A DNA stretch of 64,000 nucleotides from an uncultured Clostridia bacterium (GCA_948735595.1 CAPXSA010000008.1:23519-87518); one strand, 5' to 3'. Counted from the first letter of the stretch, positions 17,480 through 27,421 are shown. The notes: generated by a model not told the origin, from the sequence alone. Translations and numbers: made by a program.

Positions 17480-17704
17480 ATGGAGGAATTACTAAAATTA
17501 TTAAAGAAAATCAAACCAGAAGTGAATTTTGAAGGAAATGAACATTTGATAGATAATGAAGAACTAGATTCTTTTGATATTGTATCAATTGTAGCAGCCA
17601 TCAACGAAGAATTTGACATTGAAATAGGAGCAGGAGATATTGTTCCAGAAAACTTTAACTCTATAGAAGCGATTTACAATTTAATTCAGAGATTAGAAGA
17701 TTAA
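17480..17704 (+). CDS. dltC: D-alanyl carrier protein DltC
   Basis: A 74-residue acyl-carrier-type protein that bears D-alanine on 4'-phosphopantetheine. The attachment serine is in ELDSFDIV, followed by the acidic helix INEEFDIEIGAGDIVPENF. I start it at ATG 17480, which gives the normal length and has a weak AGAGG/GAAGAG site; an earlier in-frame ATG at 17441 would add 13 basic residues and lacks a ribosome site. In contrast to the common dltABCD order, dltC here lies before dltB. The downstream gap to dltB is 76 bases with no clear terminator. Confidence 0.92.
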   Translation: MEELLKLLKKIKPEVNFEGNEHLIDNEELDSFDIVSIVAAINEEFDIEIGAGDIVPENFNSIEAIYNLIQRLED

Positions 17705-17780
17705 ATTAATATACAAATTATAGTTATCATTTGTAAGATAAATAAATCTTTTAAGTCAAAAAGAAATAGAGGGAAAAACA

Positions 17781-19373
17781 ATGTCAATCAATTCATTATA
17801 TTTTGTTGCTTTTGTAGCAATGGTATGTATCTTATATTACATTTTTCCTAAAAAAGCGAAATGGGTAGTATTATTAATAGCTAGTTATATTTATTATTTC
17901 CTAGCAAGTAATAAGCTAATTGTATTTTTACTATTCACGACGGTATCCATTTATTTAACCGCTTTATTACTAGGAAAAATCGACAAAAAAGCAAAAGATA
18001 AATGCAAAGAGATTGAAGAAAAAGAAGTAAAAAAGAAAATAAAGCACAAAGCCAAAACAAAGAAAAAGTGGGTAGTTTTCTTAGCTATTTTAATTAATTT
18101 TGGCTTTTTGGCATGCCTAAAATATTTTAATTTTATAGCAGGAAACTTAAATAGTTTATTTGCATTATGCCATTTTCAAATAGGAATACCATTCCAAAAA
18201 TTTATATTACCATTAGGAATTTCTTACTATACTTTGCAAGCTGTTAGTTATGTAATTGATGTGTATAGAGGAAAATATGAGCCAGATAAAAATATTGGAA
18301 GAGTAGCTTTATTTGTATCTTTCTTTCCACAAATTGTAGAAGGACCTATTGGAAGATATGAACATTTGGCTACACAATTATATGAACCACATAAATTTCA
18401 ATATAAAAATTTGAAATTTGGTGCACAATTAATGCTATGGGGCTATTTCAAGAAAATGGTTATTGCAGATAGAGCGGGGCTATTTGTTAATGAAGTATTT
18501 GCACATTATGCGAATTATACAGGAGTTACGATTGTTCTTGCAATCATTTTATATACAGTTCAAATTTATGCAGAATTCTCAGGCTGTATGGATATTGTAA
18601 GAGGTACTGCTCAAATGATGGGAATTGAAATGACAGAAAACTTTAAAAGACCATTTTTTTCAACATCAGTACAAGAATTTTGGAGAAGATGGCACATTAC
18701 TTTGGGAGCATGGCTAAAAGATTATATTTTTTATCCCATTTCTTTTTCAAAATTTACTGCGCACCTTACCAATATAGCAAAAAAGATATTTAGAAATACT
18801 TATTTATCGAAACTAATACCTGCTGCTTTTGCTTTGTTCTTTGTATGGCTTGGTAATGGCATTTGGCATGGTGCTAGTTGGAAATATATTTTTTATGGAC
18901 TATATTATTATATTGTCATGATGATAGGCATGCTGTTAGAGCCACTTAGCAACAAAATATTAGACCTTCTAAAAGTCAATACAAAAGCTTTTAGTTATCG
19001 CTTATGGCAGATGTTTAGAACTACGATAATCGTATTTATTGGCATGATGATTTTTAGGTCACATAGATTATTAGACGCATGGAAAATGTTTTGCTCTATC
19101 TTTACTTTTAAAGGAATTGGTACATTATTTGATGGTAGTTTGTTTAACATAGGGTGTATTCCACAAGACTTTATTATATTAATAATAGGTATTGCCTTAA
19201 TGTTTGTGGTAGGTATACTACAAGAAAAGGGATATCATATTCGTGAAAGAATAGCAAAACAAAATTTGCCTTTTAGATGGCTGCTTTACTATGGTGCTAT
19301 TTTTGCCATTATTATCTTTGGTATCTATGGCCCAGGATATGTAGCAAGTGACTTTATTTATGGACAATTTTAA
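17781..19373 (+). CDS. dltB: D-alanine transfer protein DltB (MBOAT family)
   Basis: Membrane O-acyltransferase that accepts D-alanine from DltC and passes it across the membrane for teichoic-acid modification. The 530 residues contain about ten or more hydrophobic helices; FWRRWHITLGAWLKDYIFYP and GIWHGASWKYIFYGLYYY carry the MBOAT signature and the conserved histidine. A basic cytoplasmic insert (about residues 72-100, Lys-rich) makes it longer than the ~400-residue classical DltB, resembling AlgI-like MBOATs. Context between dltC and dltD makes DltB the best name. Confidence 0.93.
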   Translation: MSINSLYFVAFVAMVCILYYIFPKKAKWVVLLIASYIYYFLASNKLIVFLLFTTVSIYLTALLLGKIDKKAKDKCKEIEEKEVKKKIKHKAKTKKKWVVFLAILINFGFLACLKYFNFIAGNLNSLFALCHFQIGIPFQKFILPLGISYYTLQAVSYVIDVYRGKYEPDKNIGRVALFVSFFPQIVEGPIGRYEHLATQLYEPHKFQYKNLKFGAQLMLWGYFKKMVIADRAGLFVNEVFAHYANYTGVTIVLAIILYTVQIYAEFSGCMDIVRGTAQMMGIEMTENFKRPFFSTSVQEFWRRWHITLGAWLKDYIFYPISFSKFTAHLTNIAKKIFRNTYLSKLIPAAFALFFVWLGNGIWHGASWKYIFYGLYYYIVMMIGMLLEPLSNKILDLLKVNTKAFSYRLWQMFRTTIIVFIGMMIFRSHRLLDAWKMFCSIFTFKGIGTLFDGSLFNIGCIPQDFIILIIGIALMFVVGILQEKGYHIRERIAKQNLPFRWLLYYGAIFAIIIFGIYGPGYVASDFIYGQF

Positions 19374-19385
19374 GGGAGTAAAGGA

Positions 19386-20456
19386 ATGAAAAAATTAGCA
19401 ATTATTACAAAAACAATCTTATTTTTATTAATAGGTATAATCTTATTTTTTCTAATAACACCTATCTTTATACCAAAAATGGTTAATGAAAAATTGGGAT
19501 TTTATAGAGCAATTATTCAGGGCTTTTATGCGGAACCTAAAAACAGTTTAGATGTTGTAATTTTAGGGGATAGTTCTGTTTATAAAGGTATTTCACCTAT
19601 TAAGATGTGGGAGGAATATGGATTTACGAGTTATAATTTTGCCTCACCATCACAAAAAATGTGGGATAACTATTATTGCTTAAAAGAAGTTATAAAATAT
19701 CAAAAGCCAAAAGTAATAGTGTTAAATATAGACCAAGCTTTTACAGAAGAACCTATGGTAGAAATGAGACAAAGATTTTTGTATAACAATATGCCAGATA
19801 GTATTAACAAAGTAAAAGCAATTATGGATCCTGTTCAGAAAAACAAGAAAAAGGATATTGCTACTTTGCTATTTCCTATGATTAGATTTCATGGTAGATG
19901 GAGTGAACTAAAAGATGAGGACTTCTTGCTAGCATATTCTAATTATTACTATGCTTTTAAAGGATATCAAATGACAAAAGGTGCTAAACCATATGATGGC
20001 AATAAAAATTATATGCAAAAAGAAAATAAAAAGAATAAAATTGGACCAAAAGCGAAAGAATATTTAACAAAGATGATAGAAACTTGTAGAGAGAATAAGA
20101 TACAATTACTTTTTATCGAGACGCCAGCACCAAAGACATGGAATAAGACAAAACATAGAGAAATGAAAAAGTGGGCAATACAAAACAATATCCCATTTTT
20201 TGATATGAATTTAGTTACAAAAGATTTACAAATGGACTGGAACAAAGACACCACAGATAAAGGGTATCATATGAATATTTTAGGTGCTGAAAAGATTAGT
20301 AAGTGCTTAGGAAACTATTTGAAGTCTCAATATCAGTTGCCAAATCATAAGGAAGATGCCAATTATGAGCAATGGGAAAAAGACACTCAAGAATATGAAT
20401 TCAAAAAGCAAGAACTATACCAAGAGATAAAAAAGAAAGGGAAAAATGCTATATAA
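19386..20456 (+). CDS. dltD: DltD-like SGNH-type protein
   Basis: A 356-residue protein with one N-terminal membrane anchor (LAIITKTILFLLIGIILFFL) and an extracytoplasmic SGNH/GDSL-like domain. VVILGDSSVYKG holds the expected catalytic serine; the C-terminal part shows a candidate His in DKGYHMNILGAE with the Asp in the same segment. DltD acts outside the membrane in final D-alanine transfer to teichoic acid. It follows dltB by 12 bases. It is divergent from Bacillus DltD, so the name rests on fold motifs plus position. Confidence 0.82.
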   Translation: MKKLAIITKTILFLLIGIILFFLITPIFIPKMVNEKLGFYRAIIQGFYAEPKNSLDVVILGDSSVYKGISPIKMWEEYGFTSYNFASPSQKMWDNYYCLKEVIKYQKPKVIVLNIDQAFTEEPMVEMRQRFLYNNMPDSINKVKAIMDPVQKNKKKDIATLLFPMIRFHGRWSELKDEDFLLAYSNYYYAFKGYQMTKGAKPYDGNKNYMQKENKKNKIGPKAKEYLTKMIETCRENKIQLLFIETPAPKTWNKTKHREMKKWAIQNNIPFFDMNLVTKDLQMDWNKDTTDKGYHMNILGAEKISKCLGNYLKSQYQLPNHKEDANYEQWEKDTQEYEFKKQELYQEIKKKGKNAI

Positions 20457-20521
20457 AATTTGCTTTTTATAAAAGATAGTAATATAATAAGGACAATAAA
20501 AAAGCAAGGAGAAAATGGTGG

Positions 20522-21329
20522 ATGATACTAAAGGATATAATAAATGATCACATTACTTATAAACAACAAATTTTTAAATTAGCAAAGGCAGATTTAGTAA
20601 AAACATATAGAGGTGCGGCTCTTGGTTGGGCATGGGCTATTATTAAGCCAGCCGTTACTATTTTTGTTTATTGGTTTGCCTTTGAGATAGGGCTAAGGAC
20701 AGGAAAAGATGTTAATCGGATTCCCTTTCTTTTTATGGTTAATAGCAGGAGTAATGCCATGGTTCTACATGAATGATATGCTAACAGCAGGGACAGATAC
20801 GATTAGAAAGTATAGTTATTTAGTAACTAAAATGAAATTCCCTGTATCTACCATACCAACGTTTGTAAGTATTTCAAAATTTATTGTTCATCTCATTTTA
20901 ATAGCGATTATGATAGCTATTTTTATAGGAATGGGATATCCGCCAACAATGTACATGATACAACTCCCTATCTATATGTTACTCATGTTTATCTTTTTTA
21001 CCATTTGGAGTTTATTTGCATCGCTACTTTCTTCTATGAGTAAAGATTTTGCAAATTTAGTAAAATCTATGGTTACCGCAATATTTTGGCTATCTGGCAT
21101 TTTATGGAATCCAGAAACAATTAAAATAGAGTGGATTAAGCAAATATTAATGATAAATCCTGTAACTTTTCTAACAAATGGGTTTAGAAACTGTTTTATT
21201 AATGAAGTATGGTTTTTTGAGCAACCAAAAAGATTAGTTTATTTTATTATTATTACAATTTTATTATTACTTTTAACAATTTGGACTTATAAAAAATTAA
21301 GAAAAGAAATTCCAGATGTATTAAATTAA
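20522..21329 (+). CDS. tagG: Teichoic-acid ABC exporter permease TagG-like, split by a +1 frameshift at CGG
   Basis: ABC-2 permease that with TagH moves lipid-linked wall teichoic acid out of the cell. Frame one gives KADLVKTYRGAALGWAWAI and the first helix, then reaches CGG at 20717; the family sequence continues in +1 (GFPFFLWLIAGVMPWFYMND, then five further membrane segments). Skipping the C yields one intact 268-residue protein, the normal TagG size, with no other stop or gap. No second exporter permease is seen in the window, and it lies directly before tagH. I therefore annotate it as one gene rather than a decayed pair. GGAG lies about 10 bases upstream of the ATG. Confidence 0.88.
20717..20719 (+). 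other. CGG codon at the frameshift point, site 2 (tagG)
   Basis: Zero-frame AAT-CGG-ATT. Omitting the C gives AAT-GGA-TTC and restores VN-G-FPFFLWL. Confidence 0.85.
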
Positions 21330-21340
21330 AGGAGTAAAGA

Positions 21341-22081
21341 GTGAAAGAACAAAACAATATTGTAATTCAATTTAATCATGTAACAAAAATGTATAAATTA
21401 TTTAAAAACGATAAAAAAAGATTATTATATACTTTTTGTAAAAAAATAAAATATACAGAAAAAAAAGCAGTCAATAATGTCTCTTTTGACATTCAAAGTG
21501 GAGAATCAGTAGCTTTGTTTGGTAGAAATGGAGCAGGAAAATCTACTGTTTTAAAAATGATAACAGGGGTATGCTTTCCAACAACAGGAGAAATTACTGT
21601 AAATGGTAGAGTAAGTGCTTTATTAGAACTAACTTCAGGATTTGATCCTGAATTTACAGGGAAAGAAAATATTTATTTAAAAGGGCAATTGTTAGGTTTA
21701 AAGGACGCAGAAATTAAAGAATTAGAACAAGAAATTATTAATTTTGCGGAATTAGAAGAATATATTGACCAACCTGTAAGGACATATTCAAGCGGTATGA
21801 AAGCAAGATTAGGCTTTTCTATTAATGTAAATATTAGACCAGAAATTCTAATTGTAGACGAAGCACTAAGCGTTGGAGATGAAGAATTTAAAAGAAAATG
21901 TGTTAGAAAAATTAATGAAATTATCAGCAAAGAAAATGTAACATTGTTATTTGTAACACATGCAACGGGAGTAGCAAAGGAATTTTGCAAAAGGGGAATG
22001 GTCATGGAAAAAGGAAAAGTAACTTTTGATGGAGATATTGACCAAGCAATTGAAATTTATAATAGTTCTTTAAAAAAATAA
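21341..22081 (+). CDS. tagH: Teichoic-acid ABC exporter ATPase TagH-like
   Basis: ATPase partner of the TagG-like permease. The 246 residues contain Walker A GRNGAGKST (about 67-75), the signature YSSGMKARLGFS, Walker B ILIVDEALSVGDEEF and the switch histidine in FVTHATG. The AWRTGR-like extension typical of polysaccharide/teichoic ATPases is suggested by the FKRKCVRKINEI region, but the long C-terminal domain of Bacillus TagH is absent. It begins with GTG, with GGAG 8 bases upstream, 11 bases after tagG. Confidence 0.92.
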   Translation: MKEQNNIVIQFNHVTKMYKLFKNDKKRLLYTFCKKIKYTEKKAVNNVSFDIQSGESVALFGRNGAGKSTVLKMITGVCFPTTGEITVNGRVSALLELTSGFDPEFTGKENIYLKGQLLGLKDAEIKELEQEIINFAELEEYIDQPVRTYSSGMKARLGFSINVNIRPEILIVDEALSVGDEEFKRKCVRKINEIISKENVTLLFVTHATGVAKEFCKRGMVMEKGKVTFDGDIDQAIEIYNSSLKK

Positions 22082-22103
22082 AAAGGTAGAAATACCTTTT
22101 CTT
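22081..22103 (+). terminator. Hairpin between tagH and the YfhO-like gene
   Basis: AAAAGGTA (22081-22088) pairs with TACCTTTT (22093-22100) around a GAAA loop, followed by CTT. It starts at the tagH stop codon; the T tail is short, so it may only attenuate. Confidence 0.55.
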
Positions 22104-22120
22104 AATGAGAGGTTAACAGT

Positions 22121-24829
22121 ATGAAAAAAATTTTTAATGAAAAGACGAAAATATATTGGATATATACAGCATTGTTTTTACTAATAGCTTGTATTGTTTT
22201 TTCTATATTTATCATCAATAAACGTAGTTTCATTTGGCAAACAGATGGCTTAAAACAACATTATATTATTCTAAGAGATTTTAATCAAAATGTAAGAGAG
22301 TTTTTAAAAAATCCAAGTAATGGGGTTGATTTGTTTTCTTGGAATATGGGCTTAGGTTTAGATGTTATAGGGCAGTATTCCTACTATGTTTTAGGAGACC
22401 CATTTGCTTATCTGAGTTTGCTATTTCCAATGGAAGCTTTAGAATATGCTTATACATTTTTAATTTTACTTAGAATATATTGTGCAGGTTTGGCATTTAT
22501 GTTTTACTGCAAGCATCATAAAAGCAAAAAGGAAACACATGCACATAATGCACTGATAGGAGCAATTATCTATGCATTTTGTAGTTTTTCGCTAACAGCA
22601 GGATTAAGGCATCCCTATTTCTTAAATCCGTTAATTTTCTTCCCTTTACTTTTATGGGGAATAGATAAATTACTAGATGAAGACAGAAAAATTCCATTAA
22701 CAATTTTAGTGGCAATTACAGCCATTGCAAATTATTATTTTTTCTATATGCTTACGATTTTAACATTCATTTATGCAATTATTCGTTATATTTGTGAATA
22801 TAGAAAAGAAGGAATAAAACATTTTTTCAAGAAACTAGGAGGAGCAGTTCTTTGCTATATGATAGGCATTTTAATTGCCGGTATTATTCTACTGCCAACT
22901 GCTTATGCATTTTTAAATTCTCCAAGAAGTGGAGAAGAAATAACAATTCAATATGGAATGAAATATTATAGAAATTTATTTACAGTTAATTTATTGACTA
23001 GTTACGATGCTAATTGGAGCATGATTGGAGTATCTTCTATTATTTTACTAATGTTACCAATTCTTTGGTCAAGAAGAAAAAAGTATCCAGTTTACTTTAC
23101 TTACTGGATTGTTACTACTATACTATTGCTCATTCCGTTTGCAGGTTCTGCATTAAATGGATTTTCGTTTCCAAATAATAGATGGGTATTTGCATATGTT
23201 TTCATTTTGGCTTATATTGTAGCAATATGCTTTGATGATGAGTATTCTAAAAAAGAATTGCGCAACATGATAATCTTCTTTGTTTTATATGCAATAGGTG
23301 GCACAATTTTAGCGAAAAAAGGAAATTCAAATCATGCATTTATCATTTATATGGCTCAAATTGCAATAGCTTTCCTAATGATGCTAATCATATTAGGAAG
23401 AAATCGATTAAAGAGCGAGAAATTGAAAAAAGTTAGTAAATGGGCGATTTACGGATTAGTTATAACAAGTATTTCAGCAACAGCGTATGGCTTATATACT
23501 TCTTATGATAGAGGATTTGCAAAAGAGTTTATAAAACTGGGCGAAAGTGAGAAGACTTTAGTAACACAATATGGAAAGAATAAAGATTATAAAAAGAATA
23601 TTCTAGACATCATACAAAAAGATAATAGTTTTTATCGTATTGCCAAAGTACCTCATCAAGTTCAAAATCTTTCTACCTATTATAGATACCCTTCAACAGA
23701 ATGCTTTTTATCGATTGGTAACCGCTATGTGTATGAGTTAAGTAAAGAATTAGCAGACAATACCTATAATACTATCTTTTGCATAAGAGGCTTGGCAGAT
23801 AGAAGTAGAATTACCACATTATTAGGCACAAAATATTATGTGGTAGATGATAAGAATAAAAATAGTGTACCTTATGGCTATTCTTTAAAAGATGAAAATG
23901 ATGGTATATATACTTATCAAAATAATTATTCTTTACCAGTAGGCGTTTGTTATACAGAATATCTATCAAAAGAAGAGTATGAAAAATTAACTCCAATTGA
24001 AAAAGAAGAGGCACTATTAAAGGTGGCAGTAGTAGATAGAGAAGATATCAAGAATATAAAGATAAAAGAAAAAACGGATATAGAAGATATAAAAAGTTCC
24101 TATGAAAAAATAGAACCACAAATAATAGATAAGGATCATATATTACAAGAAAATGGAGACAATAAAAAAGTTGTGACACAAAAGAAAAATCAACGTATAT
24201 TGTTTCAAATTCCGAAAGTACAAAATTCAGAATTATATGTATATATTTCAGGATTTGAATATCAAGGAAATAGTAAGCATACTGTAACAGCTAAATATCA
24301 AGGAAAGAGAATTGAAAAATTTATTGACCATAAAACAGAATCAGCTTATTATCAAAAAGCACCTGAGATATTGCTAAACTTAGGATATTATGAACAAACA
24401 GAAGGAAAAATAGAATTGTTCTTTAGTACTCCGGGAACCTATGAACTAGAAGATATACAAATTCTAGCTGTACCAATGGATTCTTATGCACAAAAAATAC
24501 AAAAGTTGCAACAAGATGAATTAAAGGAAGTAGAATGCACTAATAGAAAAATTAGTGGAAAGCTTGACTTAAGTCAAGATGCTATTTTACAAATAGCATC
24601 AAGCTACACTAGTGGATGGAAAGCTTATGTAGATGGAAATAAGGTAGATACAATTAGAGTGAACACAGCTTTTATAGGGGTACCAATTGAAGCAGGAAAG
24701 CACGAAGTAATACTTAAGTATGAAACACCATATCTAAAACTAGGAATGATATGTAGTGGTGTAGGAATAATTAGCTGTATTGGTTTAATCATATATGAAA
24801 AAAGGAAAATGAAGAATTATAAAAAATAA
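22121..24829 (+). CDS. YfhO-family membrane protein, predicted teichoic-acid glycosylation enzyme
   Basis: A 902-residue protein: about 12-13 membrane helices in the first ~480 residues, then an extracytoplasmic domain, then a last membrane helix (MICSGVGIISCIGLIIYEK) with a basic tail. The GT-C-like layout, the early NKRSFIWQTDGLKQHY segment with its Asp, and the C-terminal SSYTSGWKAYVDGN motif are characteristic of YfhO. Family members glycosylate lipoteichoic or wall teichoic acids outside the membrane using lipid-linked sugars. It follows tagGH, consistent with that role. The sugar is unknown and no undecaprenyl-P-sugar synthase is beside it. Confidence 0.88.
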   Translation: MKKIFNEKTKIYWIYTALFLLIACIVFSIFIINKRSFIWQTDGLKQHYIILRDFNQNVREFLKNPSNGVDLFSWNMGLGLDVIGQYSYYVLGDPFAYLSLLFPMEALEYAYTFLILLRIYCAGLAFMFYCKHHKSKKETHAHNALIGAIIYAFCSFSLTAGLRHPYFLNPLIFFPLLLWGIDKLLDEDRKIPLTILVAITAIANYYFFYMLTILTFIYAIIRYICEYRKEGIKHFFKKLGGAVLCYMIGILIAGIILLPTAYAFLNSPRSGEEITIQYGMKYYRNLFTVNLLTSYDANWSMIGVSSIILLMLPILWSRRKKYPVYFTYWIVTTILLLIPFAGSALNGFSFPNNRWVFAYVFILAYIVAICFDDEYSKKELRNMIIFFVLYAIGGTILAKKGNSNHAFIIYMAQIAIAFLMMLIILGRNRLKSEKLKKVSKWAIYGLVITSISATAYGLYTSYDRGFAKEFIKLGESEKTLVTQYGKNKDYKKNILDIIQKDNSFYRIAKVPHQVQNLSTYYRYPSTECFLSIGNRYVYELSKELADNTYNTIFCIRGLADRSRITTLLGTKYYVVDDKNKNSVPYGYSLKDENDGIYTYQNNYSLPVGVCYTEYLSKEEYEKLTPIEKEEALLKVAVVDREDIKNIKIKEKTDIEDIKSSYEKIEPQIIDKDHILQENGDNKKVVTQKKNQRILFQIPKVQNSELYVYISGFEYQGNSKHTVTAKYQGKRIEKFIDHKTESAYYQKAPEILLNLGYYEQTEGKIELFFSTPGTYELEDIQILAVPMDSYAQKIQKLQQDELKEVECTNRKISGKLDLSQDAILQIASSYTSGWKAYVDGNKVDTIRVNTAFIGVPIEAGKHEVILKYETPYLKLGMICSGVGIISCIGLIIYEKRKMKNYKK

Positions 24830-24841
24830 AGAATTCAAAGA

Positions 24842-24868
24842 AAACCAGTCTTATGACTGGTTTTTTTG
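24842..24868. terminator. Bidirectional terminator ending the envelope locus
   Basis: AAACCAGTC (24842-24850) pairs with GACTGGTTT (24855-24863), followed by a T tract. The convergent acyltransferase stop codon is in the loop. Confidence 0.88.
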
Positions 24869-25960
24869 TATCACTAATTTTTTAAATCGACTAAAAAGAT
24901 GCTTGTTTTGCAAAAAAGGAATTAAATACATACAAATCAGTGAAATAGCAAAAGTAATACTTAGGTAGATAGCAAGTTTTGTATAATATGGCATAGCATT
25001 AATATAGTTAACATCTCTTACAATATTTCTTGCAATGTGATGACATAAGTATAAAGGCAAGCTAAATCTTTCTAACCAAAAGCATACTTTATTATTCATA
25101 AAACGAAATTCAAGTGTTTTCTCACTAAAAGCTAATAATACAGAAATAGATAAAATAGCAAGGATAATAAAGTCAAATTTTGTGTGAGAAACAAATTGTG
25201 CAACTAAAAATGGAAAAATAAATCCACCAATTTCTATAACCGTGATGAACAGTTTGCCCAATTTCGTAAAATTTATTTGTTTCAATTTTTGACAAACCAC
25301 ATATAAAATGCAACCTAAAGTTAATTCAACGAAGGCTCTAATTACACCTTTGAATAAAAAGCCTGTCCAGACTTCAGGGTTATTAATGCGAGAATAGGTT
25401 TGACTCATCCAACCAAGACCTACTAAAACAATAATAGGTGCTGCTAAATATATAAAGTTATATTTATATTTTCTAAGAAAAGGATATAACACAAGCATAC
25501 TTAAGAGCATAGCCGAAATGTACCAAGCTTGACCAATAACAGCATTTCCTTTTAAGCCAGTCATACGTAGTAATAACAAGTCCCAAACAGAAGAAATGTT
25601 TTGATAAAGACCAACATGTTTTAAGATATTTTGCAAAATTAATGCAATAATTCCTCCAAATAAAACATAGGGAAGAAAGGCGAGGTATTTTTTAGCAACA
25701 AATTGCAATGTTTCTTTACCTAAATTTTTTAAGTTGTCATTTTCTCTTTTTTTGAGAGCGCTTTTGGCAAGCAAAAAGCCTGATACTAAAAAGAAAAATT
25801 CAACTGCTATATATCCTTGACGGAAGACTGTTTTTTCACCACTAGAGACAAAGGCATAGCTATGGAAAATAACTACCATCATACAAAAGCAAAACTTCCA
25901 AAAGCTAATAATGCCATTATGCTTTTTAGTAGAAATAGGCACAAGTTGGTTGTTTATCAT
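24851..25960 (-). CDS. Acyltransferase family 3 membrane protein
   Basis: A 369-residue integral membrane protein with about ten helices of the acyltransferase-3 family, which O-acetylates surface polysaccharides, peptidoglycan or other envelope molecules. ISFWKFCFCMMVVIFHSYAF near the N-terminus includes the conserved His of the family; QGYIAVEFFFLVSGFLLAKS is the second hallmark. It lies 28 bases downstream of tyrS on the same strand and may be co-transcribed with it, converging on the envelope locus. The substrate could be the neighbouring teichoic acid, but that is a guess from location. Confidence 0.87.
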   Translation of the reverse strand: MINNQLVPISTKKHNGIISFWKFCFCMMVVIFHSYAFVSSGEKTVFRQGYIAVEFFFLVSGFLLAKSALKKRENDNLKNLGKETLQFVAKKYLAFLPYVLFGGIIALILQNILKHVGLYQNISSVWDLLLLRMTGLKGNAVIGQAWYISAMLLSMLVLYPFLRKYKYNFIYLAAPIIVLVGLGWMSQTYSRINNPEVWTGFLFKGVIRAFVELTLGCILYVVCQKLKQINFTKLGKLFITVIEIGGFIFPFLVAQFVSHTKFDFIILAILSISVLLAFSEKTLEFRFMNNKVCFWLERFSLPLYLCHHIARNIVRDVNYINAMPYYTKLAIYLSITFAISLICMYLIPFLQNKHLFSRFKKLVIQKNQS

Positions 25961-25988
25961 AGTATCTTTTATCCTTTCATTAGTATCT

Positions 25989-27206
25989 TTATTTTTCTAG
26001 CTTATGAAATACTTTTTTACCTTTTTTCAAAATAGCGTAGCCTTCTTTAAAATCTTCATCTGATAATTGATAGGTGGTGTCAAGTACTTTCTCATCATTT
26101 AAAGAAATACCACCTTGTTCAATTAAAGTTCTTGCTTGTCCTTTAGAAGGTGCAAAGCCAACTTGTATCATAGCGTCTAAGATAGAAATAGGTAGACTTT
26201 CCACTTTAGAAGTAGGCATGTTATCTAAACTACCATTTCCTTCAAAAAGTGCTTGCGCTGCTTCTTCCGCTTTTTTGGCTTCTTCTTCACCATGAATTAA
26301 TTTTGTAATTTCAAATGCTGCCACTTTTTTAGCTTCATTCATTCTTTCATCTTGATGAGCACATAATTCATTAATTTGTTCCATTGGTAAGAATGTAATT
26401 AAGGATAGAACAGTTTTTACATCTGCGTCATCAATATTTCTCCAATATTGGTAGAATTCATATGGGGAAGTCTTTTCAGGATCAAGCCATAAAGCGCCTT
26501 TTTCTGTTTTACCCATTTTTTTACCTTCTTTGGTGGTTAACAATTTGAAAGTTAAACCAAAAGAATCAGAATGTCCAACTCTACGAATTAAATCAACACC
26601 ACCTAAAATGTTAGACCATTGATCATTTCCGCCCAATTGTAATTTACAGCCATAAGTTTCATATAAATGCAAAAAGTCATAAGATTGCATTAACATATAT
26701 CCTAATTCAAAAAAGGTAAGACCACGTTCCATTCTTTGTTTGTAGCACTCAGCCGCAAGCATTTTATTCACAGAGAATAGCGAACCAATATCACGCATAA
26801 ACTCTACAAAGTTTAAGTCTAAAAGCCAATCACCGTTATTTACAATAATAGCAGCATTTTCACCTTCAAAACTTAAGAATTTAGCCATTTGCTTTTTAAA
26901 ACATTCTGCATTGTTGTTAATTTCTTCACGTGTCATCATTCTTCTCATATCTGTTTTTCCAGATGGGTCACCAATAGTTGCAGTACCACCACCAAGTAAG
27001 ATAATAGGTTTGTGACCTGCTTTTTGCATTTGAGAAGCAACCATTAAAGAAATGAAGTGACCAATATGTAAGCTATCAGCAGTAGGGTCAAATCCAATAT
27101 AAAAAGGAACACTCTCTTTTCCTAATACATCTTTTAATTCTTCATGAGTTACTTGCTCTATGTAACCTCTTTCCATTAAAGTATCAAATACGTTTTCTTT
27201 TGCCAT
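25989..27206 (-). CDS. tyrS: Tyrosyl-tRNA synthetase
   Basis: Charges tRNA-Tyr. The 405 residues match bacterial TyrRS. The class I catalytic core shows DPTADSLHIGHFISLM (HIGH motif, about 41-56), ADSLH and QLGGNDQWSN for substrate binding, and KKMGKTEKGALW as the KMSKS equivalent; the C-terminal S4-like RNA-binding domain begins near residue 340 (PSKGQARTLIEQGGI). The upstream leader holds stable hairpins but I see no T-box sequence (the AGGGTGGNACC element is absent). AAGGG precedes the ATG. No tRNA gene accompanies it. Confidence 0.97.
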   Translation of the reverse strand: MAKENVFDTLMERGYIEQVTHEELKDVLGKESVPFYIGFDPTADSLHIGHFISLMVASQMQKAGHKPIILLGGGTATIGDPSGKTDMRRMMTREEINNNAECFKKQMAKFLSFEGENAAIIVNNGDWLLDLNFVEFMRDIGSLFSVNKMLAAECYKQRMERGLTFFELGYMLMQSYDFLHLYETYGCKLQLGGNDQWSNILGGVDLIRRVGHSDSFGLTFKLLTTKEGKKMGKTEKGALWLDPEKTSPYEFYQYWRNIDDADVKTVLSLITFLPMEQINELCAHQDERMNEAKKVAAFEITKLIHGEEEAKKAEEAAQALFEGNGSLDNMPTSKVESLPISILDAMIQVGFAPSKGQARTLIEQGGISLNDEKVLDTTYQLSDEDFKEGYAILKKGKKVFHKLEK

Positions 27207-27245
27207 ATCATTATCATTCCCTTCATTTACAATTTTTTAAGTTCT

Positions 27246-27345
27246 AGGAAAGTGCATCTCGCAAGAGTGCACTTGACGTAGAAATTAATTATGGCGAATA
27301 TTAGATTTTCTAGCAATTTCATTGCGTAGAAAATCTTAAATTCAG
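27246..27345 (-). promoter_or_regulatory. Two-hairpin 5' leader of tyrS
   Basis: On the minus strand the leader contains a hairpin with inner GCAATGAAATTGC and flanking AGATTTTCTA/TAGAAAATCT (27306-27340) and a second one in which AAGTGCACTC/GAGATGCACTT pair around a short loop (27250-27274). Neither has a clear T tract, so this looks like a structured leader rather than a terminator; it may regulate tyrS or belong to the intergenic hairpin class found elsewhere in the window. Confidence 0.45.
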
Positions 27346-27392
27346 TTTAATCAATATTTTATCACTAGATGAGGAGAAAAGACAAGCAAAAG

Positions 27393-27421
27393 TTGAAAAA
27401 TTGTGCCCAAAATGGTATAAT
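27393..27421 (+). promoter_or_regulatory. Promoter of the GC-richer Nudix gene
   Basis: TTGAAA (27393-27398) and TATAAT (27416-27421), 17-base spacing, about 60 bases before the start codon. Confidence 0.7.

Noticed and set aside
27207..27345. T-box riboswitch upstream of tyrS
   Set aside because: Hairpins exist but the conserved T-box (AGGGTGGNACC) and specifier-loop sequences are not visible on the minus strand.
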